DNA from: Parabacteroides sp. AD58 | GTDB taxonomy: Bacteria; Bacteroidota; Bacteroidia; Bacteroidales; Tannerellaceae | Assembly (NCBI RefSeq): GCF_023744375.2 | Contig: NZ_CP146284.1 | Span: forward strand, 2,542,001 to 2,606,000 | Direction: 5' to 3' | Length of the DNA: 64,000 nt | Shown: positions 53,441 to 63,040 of the stretch, piece by piece | Layout: each line of letters begins with the position of its first letter | Numbering within the stretch: position 1 is the first letter of the stretch | Made by a program: the position numbers and the translations under genes | Notes under the pieces: generated by a model | What the model saw: only the letters and a program-made list of their open reading frames with translations | What the model was told of the DNA's origin: nothing | Database searches by the model: none

Positions 53441-54733
53441 ATGAATTTTGTAGAAGAATTAAGATGGCGTGGAATGATTCATACCATGATGCCGGGTACT
53501 GAAGAATTGTTGGAAAAAGAAATGGTGACTGCTTATGTGGGTATTGATCCGACAGCCGATTCATTGCATATCGGACACTTGGTAAGCGTTATGATCCTTA
53601 GACATTTCCAGCGGTGCGGACATAAACCTCTGGCATTGATAGGCGGTGCAACCGGTATGATTGGCGATCCGTCTGGTAAATCAGCAGAACGAAATCTGTT
53701 AGACGAAGAAACATTACGTCATAATCAGGAATGTATCAAAAAACAGTTGAGCAAATTTCTGGACTTTGAATCAGATGCTCCCAACAAAGCAGAACTGGTA
53801 AATAACTACGACTGGATGAAAGACTTCACGTTTCTGGACTTTGCCCGTACCGTAGGTAAGCATATTACCGTTAATTATATGATGGCAAAAGACTCTGTAC
53901 AGAAGCGTCTGAATGGTGAAGCCCGCGATGGTCTGTCATTCACAGAATTTACTTATCAGCTGTTGCAAGGATACGACTTCCTGTATCTTTACGAACATAA
54001 AAACTGCAAACTTCAGATGGGTGGTTCAGACCAATGGGGAAATATTACTACCGGAGCTGAACTGATCCGCCGTACCAACGGAGGAGAAGTATTTGCTCTG
54101 ACCTGTCCGCTTATTACGAAAGCCGACGGTGGCAAGTTCGGAAAAACAGAATCAGGTAACATCTGGTTGGATCGCCGTTATACTTCACCTTATAAATTCT
54201 ATCAGTTCTGGCTGAATGTAAGTGATGCCGATGCAGCCAAATACATCAAGATCTTTACAGCTCTTCCTAAAGATGAAATCGAAGCTCTGATAGCTGAACA
54301 GGAAGCCGCACCACATTTGCGTCCGCTCCAGAAACGATTGGCAAAAGAAGTAACCGTAATGGTTCATTCCGAAGAAGATTATGAAGCAGCAGTCGAAGCT
54401 TCCAATATTCTGTTTGGCAATGCCACTTCAGAAGCGTTGAAAAAACTGGATGAAGAAACTTTGCTCGACGTATTCAACGGTGTTCCTCAGTTTGAAGTAT
54501 CACGTGATGAAATTGCAGCCGGTGTCAAACTGATTGATCTTTGTACAGAAAAAGCAAATATATTCCCGTCGAAAGGTGAAATGCGTAAACTGATCCAAAG
54601 CGGAGGTGTCAGCGTCAACAAAGAAAAAGTCAGCGACACCGATATGATTATCAATACCAGCCACTTATTAGACGATAAGTATCTGCTCGTACAGCGTGGC
54701 AAGAAAAATTATTACTTGATAATTGTAAAATAA
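53441..54733 (+). CDS. tyrS: Tyrosyl-tRNA synthetase
   Basis: 430 residues, class I, charging tRNA-Tyr in the cytosol. HIGH motif HIGHLVS (residues 47-53), KFGKTESG (the KMSKS equivalent, with KT in place of KS), tyrosine-binding residues in MGGSDQWGN, and a C-terminal S4-like RNA-binding domain ([19 protein letters not shown]). Short gap to the tRNA-Gln locus downstream, without an ordinary terminator unless the 54746-54777 hairpin serves. Confidence 0.96.
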   Translation: MNFVEELRWRGMIHTMMPGTEELLEKEMVTAYVGIDPTADSLHIGHLVSVMILRHFQRCGHKPLALIGGATGMIGDPSGKSAERNLLDEETLRHNQECIKKQLSKFLDFESDAPNKAELVNNYDWMKDFTFLDFARTVGKHITVNYMMAKDSVQKRLNGEARDGLSFTEFTYQLLQGYDFLYLYEHKNCKLQMGGSDQWGNITTGAELIRRTNGGEVFALTCPLITKADGGKFGKTESGNIWLDRRYTSPYKFYQFWLNVSDADAAKYIKIFTALPKDEIEALIAEQEAAPHLRPLQKRLAKEVTVMVHSEEDYEAAVEASNILFGNATSEALKKLDEETLLDVFNGVPQFEVSRDEIAAGVKLIDLCTEKANIFPSKGEMRKLIQSGGVSVNKEKVSDTDMIINTSHLLDDKYLLVQRGKKNYYLIIVK

Positions 54734-54744
54734 CAGAAAAATAC

Positions 54745-54777
54745 TTGCAAAGGTAAAAATTAGTATTTACCTTTGCA
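54745..54777 (+). promoter_or_regulatory. Palindromic promoter of tRNA-Gln
   Basis: -33 TTG (54745-54747) and -7 TACCTTTG (54768-54775) with a 20-nt spacer. TGCAAAGGTAAA (54746-54757) is the exact reverse complement of TTTACCTTTGCA (54766-54777), so the promoter itself is a hairpin and reads TACCTTTG on both strands. Confidence 0.75.
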
Positions 54778-54800
54778 GTGCTTTTAAGAAAGCATCGGAT

Positions 54801-54871
54801 TGTCTCATGGTGTAATGGTAGCACTACAGTTTTTGGTTCTGTCTGTCGAGGTTCGAATCCTCGTGAGACAA
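54801..54871 (+). tRNA. tRNA-Gln (anticodon TTG)
   Basis: The acceptor stem TGTCTCA/TGAGACA, short D arm, anticodon stem ACAG/CTGT with loop TTTTGGT and anticodon TTG, and T arm GAGGTTCGAATCCTC are present. Positions 31-39 would be a T-T mismatch. The CCA end is not encoded. Confidence 0.9.
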
Positions 54872-54881
54872 CTCACAATTC

Positions 54882-54926
54882 AGAAAGCGCTTATTATCAA
54901 CAGATAACAGGCGCTTTTTCTTTTAT
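54882..54926 (+). terminator. Terminator after tRNA-Gln
   Basis: AGAAAGCGC (54882-54890) pairs with GCGCTTTTTCT (54911-54921), followed by TTTTA. Confidence 0.8.
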
Positions 54927-55030
54927 ATAACAAAGCCCGAACAGAATTGGCGAGAATCATTTTCAATCTTCACTGGTTTCTTTTTCAATTCTCGTTGGCT
55001 TTAAATGCAGAGTCTATTTACTTTCAGAAA

Positions 55031-55100
55031 AAAGCCGGCGTGTTTTCATGAAAAGCTGGCGTATTTTGATCAAAAGCCGGCGCGTTTTATTTCATTTATA
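55031..55100. repeat. 21-nt dispersed repeat units, copy D
   Basis: GCCGGCG, GCTGGCG and GCCGGCG cores begin at 55034, 55055 and 55076, exactly 21 nt apart (consensus AAAAGCCGGCGTATTTTGATC). TAGGCATGGAAT follows, as at copies B and C. Confidence 0.8.
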
Positions 55101-55211
55101 GGCATGGAATAAAAAAAGAAGTATTTTACACTTAATCAGACTTATAGATTCCTTCTATTCACTCATAAAAATAACCACTTAAATATATTCTTTCAATTAA
55201 AAACTAATCTA

Positions 55212-55219
55212 TACTTTTG
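55212..55219 (+). promoter_or_regulatory. -7 element for rubrerythrin
   Basis: TACTTTTG, exact match, 58 bp before the start. Confidence 0.55.
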
Positions 55220-55276
55220 TCTGTTGTAAAAATAAAGCGAATAAATAAATTATCAACCAATAAAAAGTAAATAGTT

Positions 55277-55855
55277 ATGGGAAAAAGTATTAAAGGAACA
55301 CGTACAGAACAGAATCTGTTGAAATCATTTGCAGGCGAATCACAGGCAAGAAGCCGTTATACATATTTTGCCAGCGTAGCCAAGAAAGAAGGTTTCGAAC
55401 AAATTGCAGCTGTCTTTATGGAAACAGCTGAACAGGAAAAAGAACACGCTAAACGTTTCTTCAAATTCCTGGAAGGCGGTATGGTTGAAATCACAGCTTC
55501 CTATCCTGCTGGTATCATCAGTACTACAAAAGAAAACTTAGCCGCTGCCGCTGCTGGTGAAAACGAAGAATGGTCAGATATGTATCCTGAATTTGCCAAG
55601 GTAGCCGACGAAGAAGGTTTCCCGGAAATAGCAGTTGCCTTCCGTATGATTGCCAAGGTAGAAGCAGAACACGAGAAACGCTATCGCACACTGTTGGCCC
55701 GTGTTGAAGCTGATAAAGTATTTGAAAGAGACGAAGAAATCTTGTGGCAGTGCCGTAACTGTGGTTTCGTATTGAGTGCCAAGAAAGCTCCGCTGAAATG
55801 TCCGGCATGTTTACATCCGCAGGCTTACTTCGAACCGATGAAGCAAAACTATTAA
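55277..55855 (+). CDS. rbr: Rubrerythrin
   Basis: 192 residues. Non-haem di-iron peroxidase that protects anaerobes from H2O2, cytosolic. The four-helix di-iron domain has glutamates in [40 protein letters not shown] and VEAEHEKRY. The C-terminal rubredoxin-type domain has the Cys pairs WQCRNCGF and LKCPACLHP. Own promoter and terminator. Confidence 0.97.
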   Translation: MGKSIKGTRTEQNLLKSFAGESQARSRYTYFASVAKKEGFEQIAAVFMETAEQEKEHAKRFFKFLEGGMVEITASYPAGIISTTKENLAAAAAGENEEWSDMYPEFAKVADEEGFPEIAVAFRMIAKVEAEHEKRYRTLLARVEADKVFERDEEILWQCRNCGFVLSAKKAPLKCPACLHPQAYFEPMKQNY

Positions 55856-55891
55856 TCAACATAAAAGATATAATAGGCTGATAAATTTAAC

Positions 55892-55929
55892 AAAAAAGCT
55901 GTTGTACAATATGTGCAACAGCTTTTTTA
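55892..55929 (+). terminator. Terminator after rubrerythrin
   Basis: AAAAAAGCTGTTG (55892-55904) pairs with CAACAGCTTTTTT (55916-55928). Confidence 0.88.
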
Positions 55930-56222
55930 CTTTATAAATAAATCTATATAAGAAAAGGAGTTTTCGAAGGGAAAGCTCCAACAATACTTAAATAAAAACC
56001 TATACCTTATATTATATATACATACCGAAAGAGCTAACATTAAAATAAATTCAGAAAAAAACAGTGTTAAACATACCGTTTAATTACTTTTTTTATTATT
56101 TTTACAGCGTCGTAATGAAAAGAGTACAATTCTAGTTAAAGTTAGCCTATTTGTACTCGATTTATTATAACGATTATGTGCTAATCGTGAATAACAAATT
56201 TTTTAGTTAACCTGAAAAAAGG
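55930..56222 (+). other. Upstream region of the SusC operon
   Basis: Very AT-rich, about 290 bp. GGAGTTTTC-GAAG-GGAAAGCTCC (55967-55989) folds into a nine-pair hairpin. No TAnnTTTG element matches exactly; CTATTTG at 56148 is a poor candidate. No HTCS, SusR or ECF-sigma gene is visible to the window edge. No coding frame. Confidence 0.5.
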
Positions 56223-59210
56223 ATGTCTATGCTTAGAAAGAAAATGTTCTCTTCTTTCAAACATTCGAGGACTGCAGCAGTCTCGATGTTGATGTCTTTC
56301 TGTATGACAGGAGCTGTCTTTGCACAGAAAGGTATGATTAAAGGTACTGTAGTGGACGAAAACGGTGAACCGGTTATCGGTGCGAACGTCCTAGTAAAAG
56401 GAACTACTAATGGCACAATTACCGATATGGACGGTAATTATGTTATTAACGTGGAAAACATGAAAAATGTAGTCCTGCAAGTTTCTTACGTGGGATATAA
56501 CTCCATTGAAGAAGCTGTAAAAGGACGAAACACTGTTCCTATCAAACTGGAATCTTCCGTAGTAAACTTGGGTGAAGTTGTAGCAATCGGTTATGGTACA
56601 CAGACTCGTAAAGAAATTACCGGTTCTGTTGCCAATGTCTCAGAAGAAAACTTCAACAAAGGTGTAACCCGTGATGCTTCCGACTTGTTGCAAGGTAAAG
56701 TTGCCGGTTTGACCATTACTTCTGGTTCGGGTGATGTAACCCGTGGCTCACAAATCCAGTTGCGTGGTACTTCAACCTTACAGAACGACCAGGGCCCGAT
56801 GATCGTTATCGATGGTATTCCAGGTGGTGATATGTCAACAGTTTCTCCTTCAGATATTGAATCAATTTCTGTCTTGAAGGATGCTTCCTCAGCCGCCATC
56901 TACGGATCACGTGCCGCCGGTGGTGTTATCTTGATTACGACTAAACGTGGATCAGGATCTAAGACGCAAATTAATTATGACGGTTATGTAACCGCTTCAA
57001 CTGTTGCCAACAAGCCCGACATGCTGAATGCAGCCGAATGGAGAGCTGCCAATGAAGCGTTAGGGAAAGATATTTCTATCTATGATAAATATAACAATGA
57101 CACTGATTGGTTCGATGAAATGACTCGTACAGGTATTTCTCAGCAACACTCTTTGTCTTTGTCGGGTGGTTCATCAAAGAGCAACTACCGTGCATCCTAT
57201 ACCTATATGGACCGTAACGGTGTTGCCCGTGATAACTGGATGAAGCGCCATAGCTTCCGTTTCCAGTTCCAGCAGCGTGCCATTAACGATCGTTTGCGTA
57301 TTGGATTAACCGGTTCTGCTACCCTGACTGATATGCAGATGCCGTTTGCAGATGACTTCATCTTGGCCTACAACATGTTGCCTGTATATCCGGTTTATAA
57401 TGCAGATGGTTCTTATTTCACCGATGCGAACCACAATTACGACCAAGGTAACCCGGTACAGAACCAGGATCAGAACTATAAGAAAAGAACAAACAACTAT
57501 TTCTATGGAGCTGGTGATGTACAATTCACTATCATAGATGGATTGACAACCAAAGTTCAATTGTATAAGAGTCGTTTTAATTCTGATTATAGTGAATGGC
57601 AAGATCCTCGTAACTCCAGAGGGCAAGGTTCCACAGGTCTAGGTGTCCGCCAAGCAAGAACTTGGGATCGTGATTTGTTGGAATGGACAGGTAATTATAA
57701 CAAAGCTTTCGGAAGTGACGAACAGCATAAATTAGATGCTATCATCGGTTACTCTTGGGAAAGTAATAAATATGCCGATCAAAGATCACAAGTTTCAAAC
57801 TTCGCTGTGGTAGGAATGGGAGCAGATAATCTGCAAAGTGGTAACTTATTACAAATTGGTAACATCACTTCCAGCCGAAATGAATATAAATTGATCTCTT
57901 TGTTTGCCCGTGCCCACTATAGCTATTTGGAAAGATATATGATCACCGCTACAGTACGTCGAGATGGTTCCTCTAAGTTCGGTGCCAATCATAAGTGGGG
58001 TACTTTCCCATCCGTATCTGCAGCTTGGGGTATCAGTCAGGAATCTTTCATGGAAGATGTTAATTGGGTAAACGACTTGAAACTGCGCGCCGGTTATGGT
58101 GTAACAGGTAACCAAGACGGTTTACAGCCTTATAAATCATTGGATCTGTATTCAGCAGCCGGAACTTATTACAGTAATGGAGCATGGCCTATTGCTTATC
58201 GAATGTCACAGAATGCCAATGCTGATTTAAAATGGGAACAGACAGCTATGTTGAATATCGGTTTAGACTTTACATTATTCAACAGCCGTTTGAACGGTAC
58301 TATCGAATGGTATGACAAACGAACTTCAGATATGTTGTATAATTATGAAGTTTCTACTCCTACCTATGTGTATAATACCATTGCTGCCAACGTAGGTGAT
58401 ATGAAGAATACCGGTGTTGAAATTTTATTGAATTTAGACGTTATCCGTAATAAGAATTTCACATGGAATACTTCTATCAACTTAGCACACAATAAAAATG
58501 AAATCACAAAATTGTCTAACGAATTATATTCTACAGGCAAAGTATATGTAGGTGATCCATGGATCCGTGGTGGTTCAGGTGTAACCTCTCATGTCCTTGA
58601 AGTTGGTCATCCTGTCGGCCAATTCTATATGCTGAAATGTAATGGATTAGATGAAAATGGTAAATATATCATCGAAGATATCAATGGCGATGGTCAGATT
58701 ACAGATGATGACCGTACATACTGTGGTGATGCCCAGCCGGATTTGACTTACGGATGGAATAACACCTTCTCTTGGAAGAACTGGGATGCTAGCATCTTCT
58801 TCCGTGGAACTATCGGCAACAAAGTCTTGAATAACCCGCTGGCTGCCTATGGTAACAACACGTATATTGATGGTAACAATGCAATGGACAATGATGATTT
58901 GTTAGTATTACGTGAGAACTCTCGTATATGCTCATACTACATTGAAAATGCTTCATACCTTCGTTTAGACAATATGTCAATAGGTTACACATTCAATACA
59001 AAGAAAATTGACTGGTTAGAAAAAGCACGTGTATATGTAGCAGGACAAAACTTGTTCGTAATTACAGGTTATAAAGGTCTTGACCCTGAAGTAGAAAACT
59101 TCCGTGGTGAAGCAACTGATAATAATGCCGGTCTGGATCCAGGTATTGAACCACGTAACTATATGCCAAAAGCAAGATCATTTACATTTGGTGTTAACTT
59201 AACATTCTAA
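56223..59210 (+). CDS. SusC/RagA-family TonB-dependent outer membrane transporter
   Basis: 995 residues. Signal peptide ending VFAQ, then a CarboxypepD_reg-like domain (about 38-115, GMIKGTVVDENGEPVIGANVL), the plug (ASDLLQGKVAGLTITSGSGD, SIEVLKDASSAAIYGSRAAGG-type motif) and a 22-strand barrel ending ...SFTFGVNLTF, the typical C-terminal aromatic. It imports bound glucan oligosaccharides powered by TonB. It pairs with the SusD-family gene 15 bp downstream. The start at 56223 or 56229 is uncertain. Confidence 0.96.
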   Translation: MSMLRKKMFSSFKHSRTAAVSMLMSFCMTGAVFAQKGMIKGTVVDENGEPVIGANVLVKGTTNGTITDMDGNYVINVENMKNVVLQVSYVGYNSIEEAVKGRNTVPIKLESSVVNLGEVVAIGYGTQTRKEITGSVANVSEENFNKGVTRDASDLLQGKVAGLTITSGSGDVTRGSQIQLRGTSTLQNDQGPMIVIDGIPGGDMSTVSPSDIESISVLKDASSAAIYGSRAAGGVILITTKRGSGSKTQINYDGYVTASTVANKPDMLNAAEWRAANEALGKDISIYDKYNNDTDWFDEMTRTGISQQHSLSLSGGSSKSNYRASYTYMDRNGVARDNWMKRHSFRFQFQQRAINDRLRIGLTGSATLTDMQMPFADDFILAYNMLPVYPVYNADGSYFTDANHNYDQGNPVQNQDQNYKKRTNNYFYGAGDVQFTIIDGLTTKVQLYKSRFNSDYSEWQDPRNSRGQGSTGLGVRQARTWDRDLLEWTGNYNKAFGSDEQHKLDAIIGYSWESNKYADQRSQVSNFAVVGMGADNLQSGNLLQIGNITSSRNEYKLISLFARAHYSYLERYMITATVRRDGSSKFGANHKWGTFPSVSAAWGISQESFMEDVNWVNDLKLRAGYGVTGNQDGLQPYKSLDLYSAAGTYYSNGAWPIAYRMSQNANADLKWEQTAMLNIGLDFTLFNSRLNGTIEWYDKRTSDMLYNYEVSTPTYVYNTIAANVGDMKNTGVEILLNLDVIRNKNFTWNTSINLAHNKNEITKLSNELYSTGKVYVGDPWIRGGSGVTSHVLEVGHPVGQFYMLKCNGLDENGKYIIEDINGDGQITDDDRTYCGDAQPDLTYGWNNTFSWKNWDASIFFRGTIGNKVLNNPLAAYGNNTYIDGNNAMDNDDLLVLRENSRICSYYIENASYLRLDNMSIGYTFNTKKIDWLEKARVYVAGQNLFVITGYKGLDPEVENFRGEATDNNAGLDPGIEPRNYMPKARSFTFGVNLTF

Positions 59211-59225
59211 TAAGGAGATTTACTT

Positions 59226-60818
59226 ATGAAACGAAAAACTATATTATCTTTTTTAACAGGAATATGTATGTTAGGAGGTTTAACATCATGTTTTAATTTG
59301 GATGAAACGGTGTATGACAAACTTCCTGCAGAAACATTCGGCCAAACAGATGTTGAAATCAACGCACTGGTAGGCAACGCTCATAATACAATGAAACGTT
59401 TTGCTACAACTTTCATGCACACCTCTGAATGTGCCGGCTCTATGGCTGTTGTCCCGACTCGTTTAGGCGGTGACTGGTACGATGGTGGTCAGTATGCAGA
59501 AATGTATATGCATTCATGGACAGGTATGACTCTTCGCATCCGTGACTCTTGGGATGCAGCTACTGAATCAATTGCTACTTGCAACGCAGCAATCGACCTG
59601 CTCCAGAATTCGACAGTACTAAGTGAAACAGATAAACAAACTAAAATAGCTGATGTACGAGGTGTACGTGCTTTTTGGATTTATGTTATGATGGATTATT
59701 GGGGAAATATACCTTTACTAGTTGAATACAGTGCAACAGACAAAGTATATCCTAACAATTCTTCTCGTCAGACTGTATTTGATTGGTTAACAACAGAGCT
59801 AAACGAGATTAAAGATATTTGTCCAACAGTATCTACTGCTAATTATGGTTCATTTACACAAGGTGCTGCTTATACTTTATTAGCTAAACTGTATTTGAAT
59901 GCAGAAGCTTGGGGCGTAACTACATCTGAAAACAATTATCAAAAGGTAGTTGAGTACTGCGACAAAGTTATGTCGTTGGGATATACCTTGGAACCTAATT
60001 GGAAAGATAATTTTAGTGTCAACAACCAGAACTCAAAAGAAGCTATCTTAGCAGCTACTTTCAGCAGTGCCGATACAGGTAGCGATGGTAATATCAAGTG
60101 GGAACTACACAACAATACCTTGCACTATAAAGATTATTTAGCGTTAGGAATTGATGCAGCAAATACATGGAATGGTATTTGTGCCCAGCCGGATTATGTA
60201 AAATTATTCCCGGAAGATGATCCTCGTCGTGAAGGTAGTTTCTTAATTGGAATGATTATTGATCAAACTACTGGAGAACCTGTTATAACAGACCATGGAT
60301 ATGAATTAAATCATACAGTTGATGTTACCATTATCCCTGGCACAGAATATGCCGGTTCTAACTGGGGTGCAGTTAATCAGCATGATGGAGCCCGCTGCTT
60401 CAAATGGGAATTTGCTACGGACTTAACAACGTCAATGGAAAATGACTTCCATATTTTCCGCTTGGCTGATGTATATTTAATGAAAGCAGAAGCTTTATTA
60501 CGAGGAGGAGGTAATGCCGGTGAAGCTACAACCTTAGTTAATGCGATCCGTGAACGTGCATACGGCAATTCTGATCATGATTATTCAAGCGTGTCACTTG
60601 CCGATGTCCAACTTGAACGTCGCTTAGAACTAGCATGGGAATGCTATTCACGACAGGATGATATCCGTTTCGGTTGTTACGACCAAGGTATGTGGCCAGA
60701 ATCAAATTGTGCTCGTCTTACAGGTGAACATCTGAAATTAATGCCTATTTCTCAGGATGCATGGCAGTTAAATCCGAATTTAACTCAGAATCCGGGTTAT
60801 GCAGCTTTCAGTAATTAA
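59226..60818 (+). CDS. SusD/RagB-family glycan-binding lipoprotein
   Basis: 530 residues. Lipoprotein signal with the lipobox LTSC (cysteine 22), so it sits on the outer surface as lid of the SusC channel. SusD features include RGVRAFWIYVMMDYWGNIPLLVEYS, the TPR-like helices (GAAYTLLAKLYLNAEAW) and LADVYLMKAEALLR...NAIRERAYG...RRLELAWECYSRQDDIRF. The neighbouring pullulanase suggests alpha-glucan binding. Directly after SusC. Confidence 0.95.
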   Translation: MKRKTILSFLTGICMLGGLTSCFNLDETVYDKLPAETFGQTDVEINALVGNAHNTMKRFATTFMHTSECAGSMAVVPTRLGGDWYDGGQYAEMYMHSWTGMTLRIRDSWDAATESIATCNAAIDLLQNSTVLSETDKQTKIADVRGVRAFWIYVMMDYWGNIPLLVEYSATDKVYPNNSSRQTVFDWLTTELNEIKDICPTVSTANYGSFTQGAAYTLLAKLYLNAEAWGVTTSENNYQKVVEYCDKVMSLGYTLEPNWKDNFSVNNQNSKEAILAATFSSADTGSDGNIKWELHNNTLHYKDYLALGIDAANTWNGICAQPDYVKLFPEDDPRREGSFLIGMIIDQTTGEPVITDHGYELNHTVDVTIIPGTEYAGSNWGAVNQHDGARCFKWEFATDLTTSMENDFHIFRLADVYLMKAEALLRGGGNAGEATTLVNAIRERAYGNSDHDYSSVSLADVQLERRLELAWECYSRQDDIRFGCYDQGMWPESNCARLTGEHLKLMPISQDAWQLNPNLTQNPGYAAFSN

Positions 60819-60852
60819 AAAATAGACAAGCAAACATATAATTAACGTGTTC

Positions 60853-60914
60853 TTCAGGCACGGAGGGTATAGATATCCCATCAATGGTGTACATCTATAC
60901 TGTCCGTGCCTGAT
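60853..60914 (+). terminator. Large hairpin after the SusD gene
   Basis: CAGGCACGG (60855-60863) pairs with CCGTGCCTG (60904-60912), and an inner stem GTATAGAT/ATCTATAC continues it. Only a weak T tail, so it may be an mRNA stabiliser or partial terminator setting the SusCD to GH13 ratio. Confidence 0.6.
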
Positions 60915-61014
60915 TCATTTAATACATACGAAAAACCTAACCTTAACTTTTTTCTTATTTTGAAATTCATTAGCTTTGTTCCAGATTTAATTGCTAATCA
61001 ATAAACCAAGGATC

Positions 61015-63018
61015 ATGAAAATCAACCAGCTCTCTACACTTATTTGCATGAGTATATGTATGACTGAATTTACTTATGCCATACCACCTGTTGAAGGAAT
61101 GCAAATTGTTGCAGAACCAGATTACGCCATTCCAAATCAACCAATTTGTGAAATGAATTATTCGCCGGCAGCTACACAATTTTCTTTATGGGCGCCCTCT
61201 GCTATCGAAGCAGAAATCCGGATCTACACTTTATACGACAGTCCGGAACCGGAACAGATCATTCCCCTCGATCCCGATCTGAAAGGAAGTTGGAATCAAA
61301 CCGTACAAGGAGACCTGAAAGGAAAATTCTACACCTTTAGAGTGAATATCGATGATGTATGGCAAAAAGAGACACCCGGAATCTTTGCCCGTGCTGTGGG
61401 TGTAAACGGCGACAGGGGCGCCATCATAGATTTCCAGGAAACCAATCCTGAGGATTGGAATAACGATACCCGACCGGAAATGAAAAATCCGGCAGATATT
61501 GTCTTATACGAAATGCACCATCGCGATTTCTCCATTCACCCGTCATCAGGGATACAACATAAAGGAAAATTCTTAGCACTGACAGAAACAGGAACAACCA
61601 CTGCCAATGGAGAAAAAACAGGAATTGATCACCTGAAAGAATTAGGCATTACCCATGTACATATTCTGCCTTCTTTTGATTTTGCTTCGGTAGATGAAAC
61701 AAAATTAGATCAGAACGCATATAACTGGGGATATGATCCGAAGAACTACAATGTGCCTGATGGTTCATATGCCACTGATCCTTATAATCCGGTCACACGA
61801 ATCAAGGAATTCAAGGAAATGGTACAAGCCTTGCATAAAGCCGGTATCCGTGTTGTACTGGATGTCGTATACAATCATACATACTCAGCTGCCGACAGCC
61901 CGTTTGAACGGACAGTTCCCGGTTATTTCTTCCGTATGTACGAGAACGGAGAGTTCTGTAACGGATCGGCTTGTGGAAACGAGACAGCCAGCAACCACCG
62001 GATGATGCACAAATACATGGTTGAATCGGTTTGTTACTGGGCTAAAGAATACCACATTGACGGATTCCGCTTTGATTTGATGGCTATCCACGATATAGAA
62101 ACCATGAACGCTATTCGGGAAGCACTGAACGCCATTGATCCAACCATCCTGACATACGGCGAAGGCTGGGCTGTCGGTCAGTTAGGATATGATGAAAATA
62201 AACTTGCCTATAAGAAATATACGTATCGCATGCCAGGTATTGCTGCTTTCAGCGATAATCTGCGTGACGGTTTACGCGGTCCGTTCTCTGATCATCATAA
62301 AGGAGCCTTTATAGTAGGCCTGCCGGGACACGAAGAAGAAGTAAAATTCGGTATTGCCGGAGGTGTCTTACATAAACAAGTAAAAGCCAACGAATTCTGG
62401 GCAGCCGAACCAACCCAACATATCAGTTATGTAAGTTGCCACGACGACCATTGCCTGCGTGACCGTTTAATAAATACATTGGGAAATGATACGTCGGAAG
62501 AAACCGTACTTAAATTGGATAAATTGGCTCAGACAGCCGTATTGACCTCACAAGGTATTCCTTTTATCTTCTGTGGAGAAGAATTATTCCGTACCAAGCA
62601 AGGAGTAGGCAACAGTTATAAAAGTCCGGATGCCATCAATGCGATTCCATGGACGAATAAAACAAAGTATCATGATTTATATCAGTATTATAAAGAGCTG
62701 ATCGCCATCCGTCGGGCACATCCAGCTTTCTATTTGGGAACAGCTGAAAAAGTACGCGAGCATTTGGAATTCCTGCCAGTGGAAGGTGATAATTTAGTAG
62801 CCTTTCAATTGAAGGACATACAAGGAGTCGATTCAGCACAGCGGATCATTGTGGTCTTGAACAGCAATAAGACTAATAGGAAAGTACAAATTCCGGATGA
62901 TACATATCAGGTAGTTGTAAAAAATGGAAAAGCTGATCGCAATGGATTGGGAACTCATACAGGCCCGAATCTGGAAGTGGATGCACAGTCGGCCACCATC
63001 TTAATCAAGAATCAATAA
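61015..63018 (+). CDS. GH13 pullulanase-like alpha-glucan hydrolase
   Basis: 667 residues from ATG 61015 (signal peptide MKINQLSTLICMSICMTEFTYA); the longer frame from 60991 lacks support. An N-terminal CBM48-like domain (FSLWAPSAIEAEIRIY, about residue 60) precedes the barrel. YNWGYDP (236-242) is the classic type I pullulanase motif. Catalytic residues are D354 (GFRFD), E383 (YGEGW) and D477 (CHDDH). It should cleave alpha-1,6 branches in pullulan or starch products. It lies between SusD and an MFS sugar carrier. Confidence 0.93.
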   Translation: MKINQLSTLICMSICMTEFTYAIPPVEGMQIVAEPDYAIPNQPICEMNYSPAATQFSLWAPSAIEAEIRIYTLYDSPEPEQIIPLDPDLKGSWNQTVQGDLKGKFYTFRVNIDDVWQKETPGIFARAVGVNGDRGAIIDFQETNPEDWNNDTRPEMKNPADIVLYEMHHRDFSIHPSSGIQHKGKFLALTETGTTTANGEKTGIDHLKELGITHVHILPSFDFASVDETKLDQNAYNWGYDPKNYNVPDGSYATDPYNPVTRIKEFKEMVQALHKAGIRVVLDVVYNHTYSAADSPFERTVPGYFFRMYENGEFCNGSACGNETASNHRMMHKYMVESVCYWAKEYHIDGFRFDLMAIHDIETMNAIREALNAIDPTILTYGEGWAVGQLGYDENKLAYKKYTYRMPGIAAFSDNLRDGLRGPFSDHHKGAFIVGLPGHEEEVKFGIAGGVLHKQVKANEFWAAEPTQHISYVSCHDDHCLRDRLINTLGNDTSEETVLKLDKLAQTAVLTSQGIPFIFCGEELFRTKQGVGNSYKSPDAINAIPWTNKTKYHDLYQYYKELIAIRRAHPAFYLGTAEKVREHLEFLPVEGDNLVAFQLKDIQGVDSAQRIIVVLNSNKTNRKVQIPDDTYQVVVKNGKADRNGLGTHTGPNLEVDAQSATILIKNQ

Positions 63019-63040
63019 TCATCTAAAACACATTGAATAC

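Larger units (their letters stand above)
54927..55276. other. Intergenic stretch with 21-nt repeats and rubrerythrin promoter
   Basis: A hairpin with arms GCGAGAAT (54949-54956) and ATTCTCG (54998-55004), three 21-nt repeat units (55031-55090), AT-rich sequence, then the -7 element TACTTTTG at 55212-55219. No coding frame. Confidence 0.65.

Noticed and set aside
55031..55100. Possible CRISPR array (21-nt periodic units)
   Set aside because: Units are contiguous with no unique spacers, and no cas gene is in the window.
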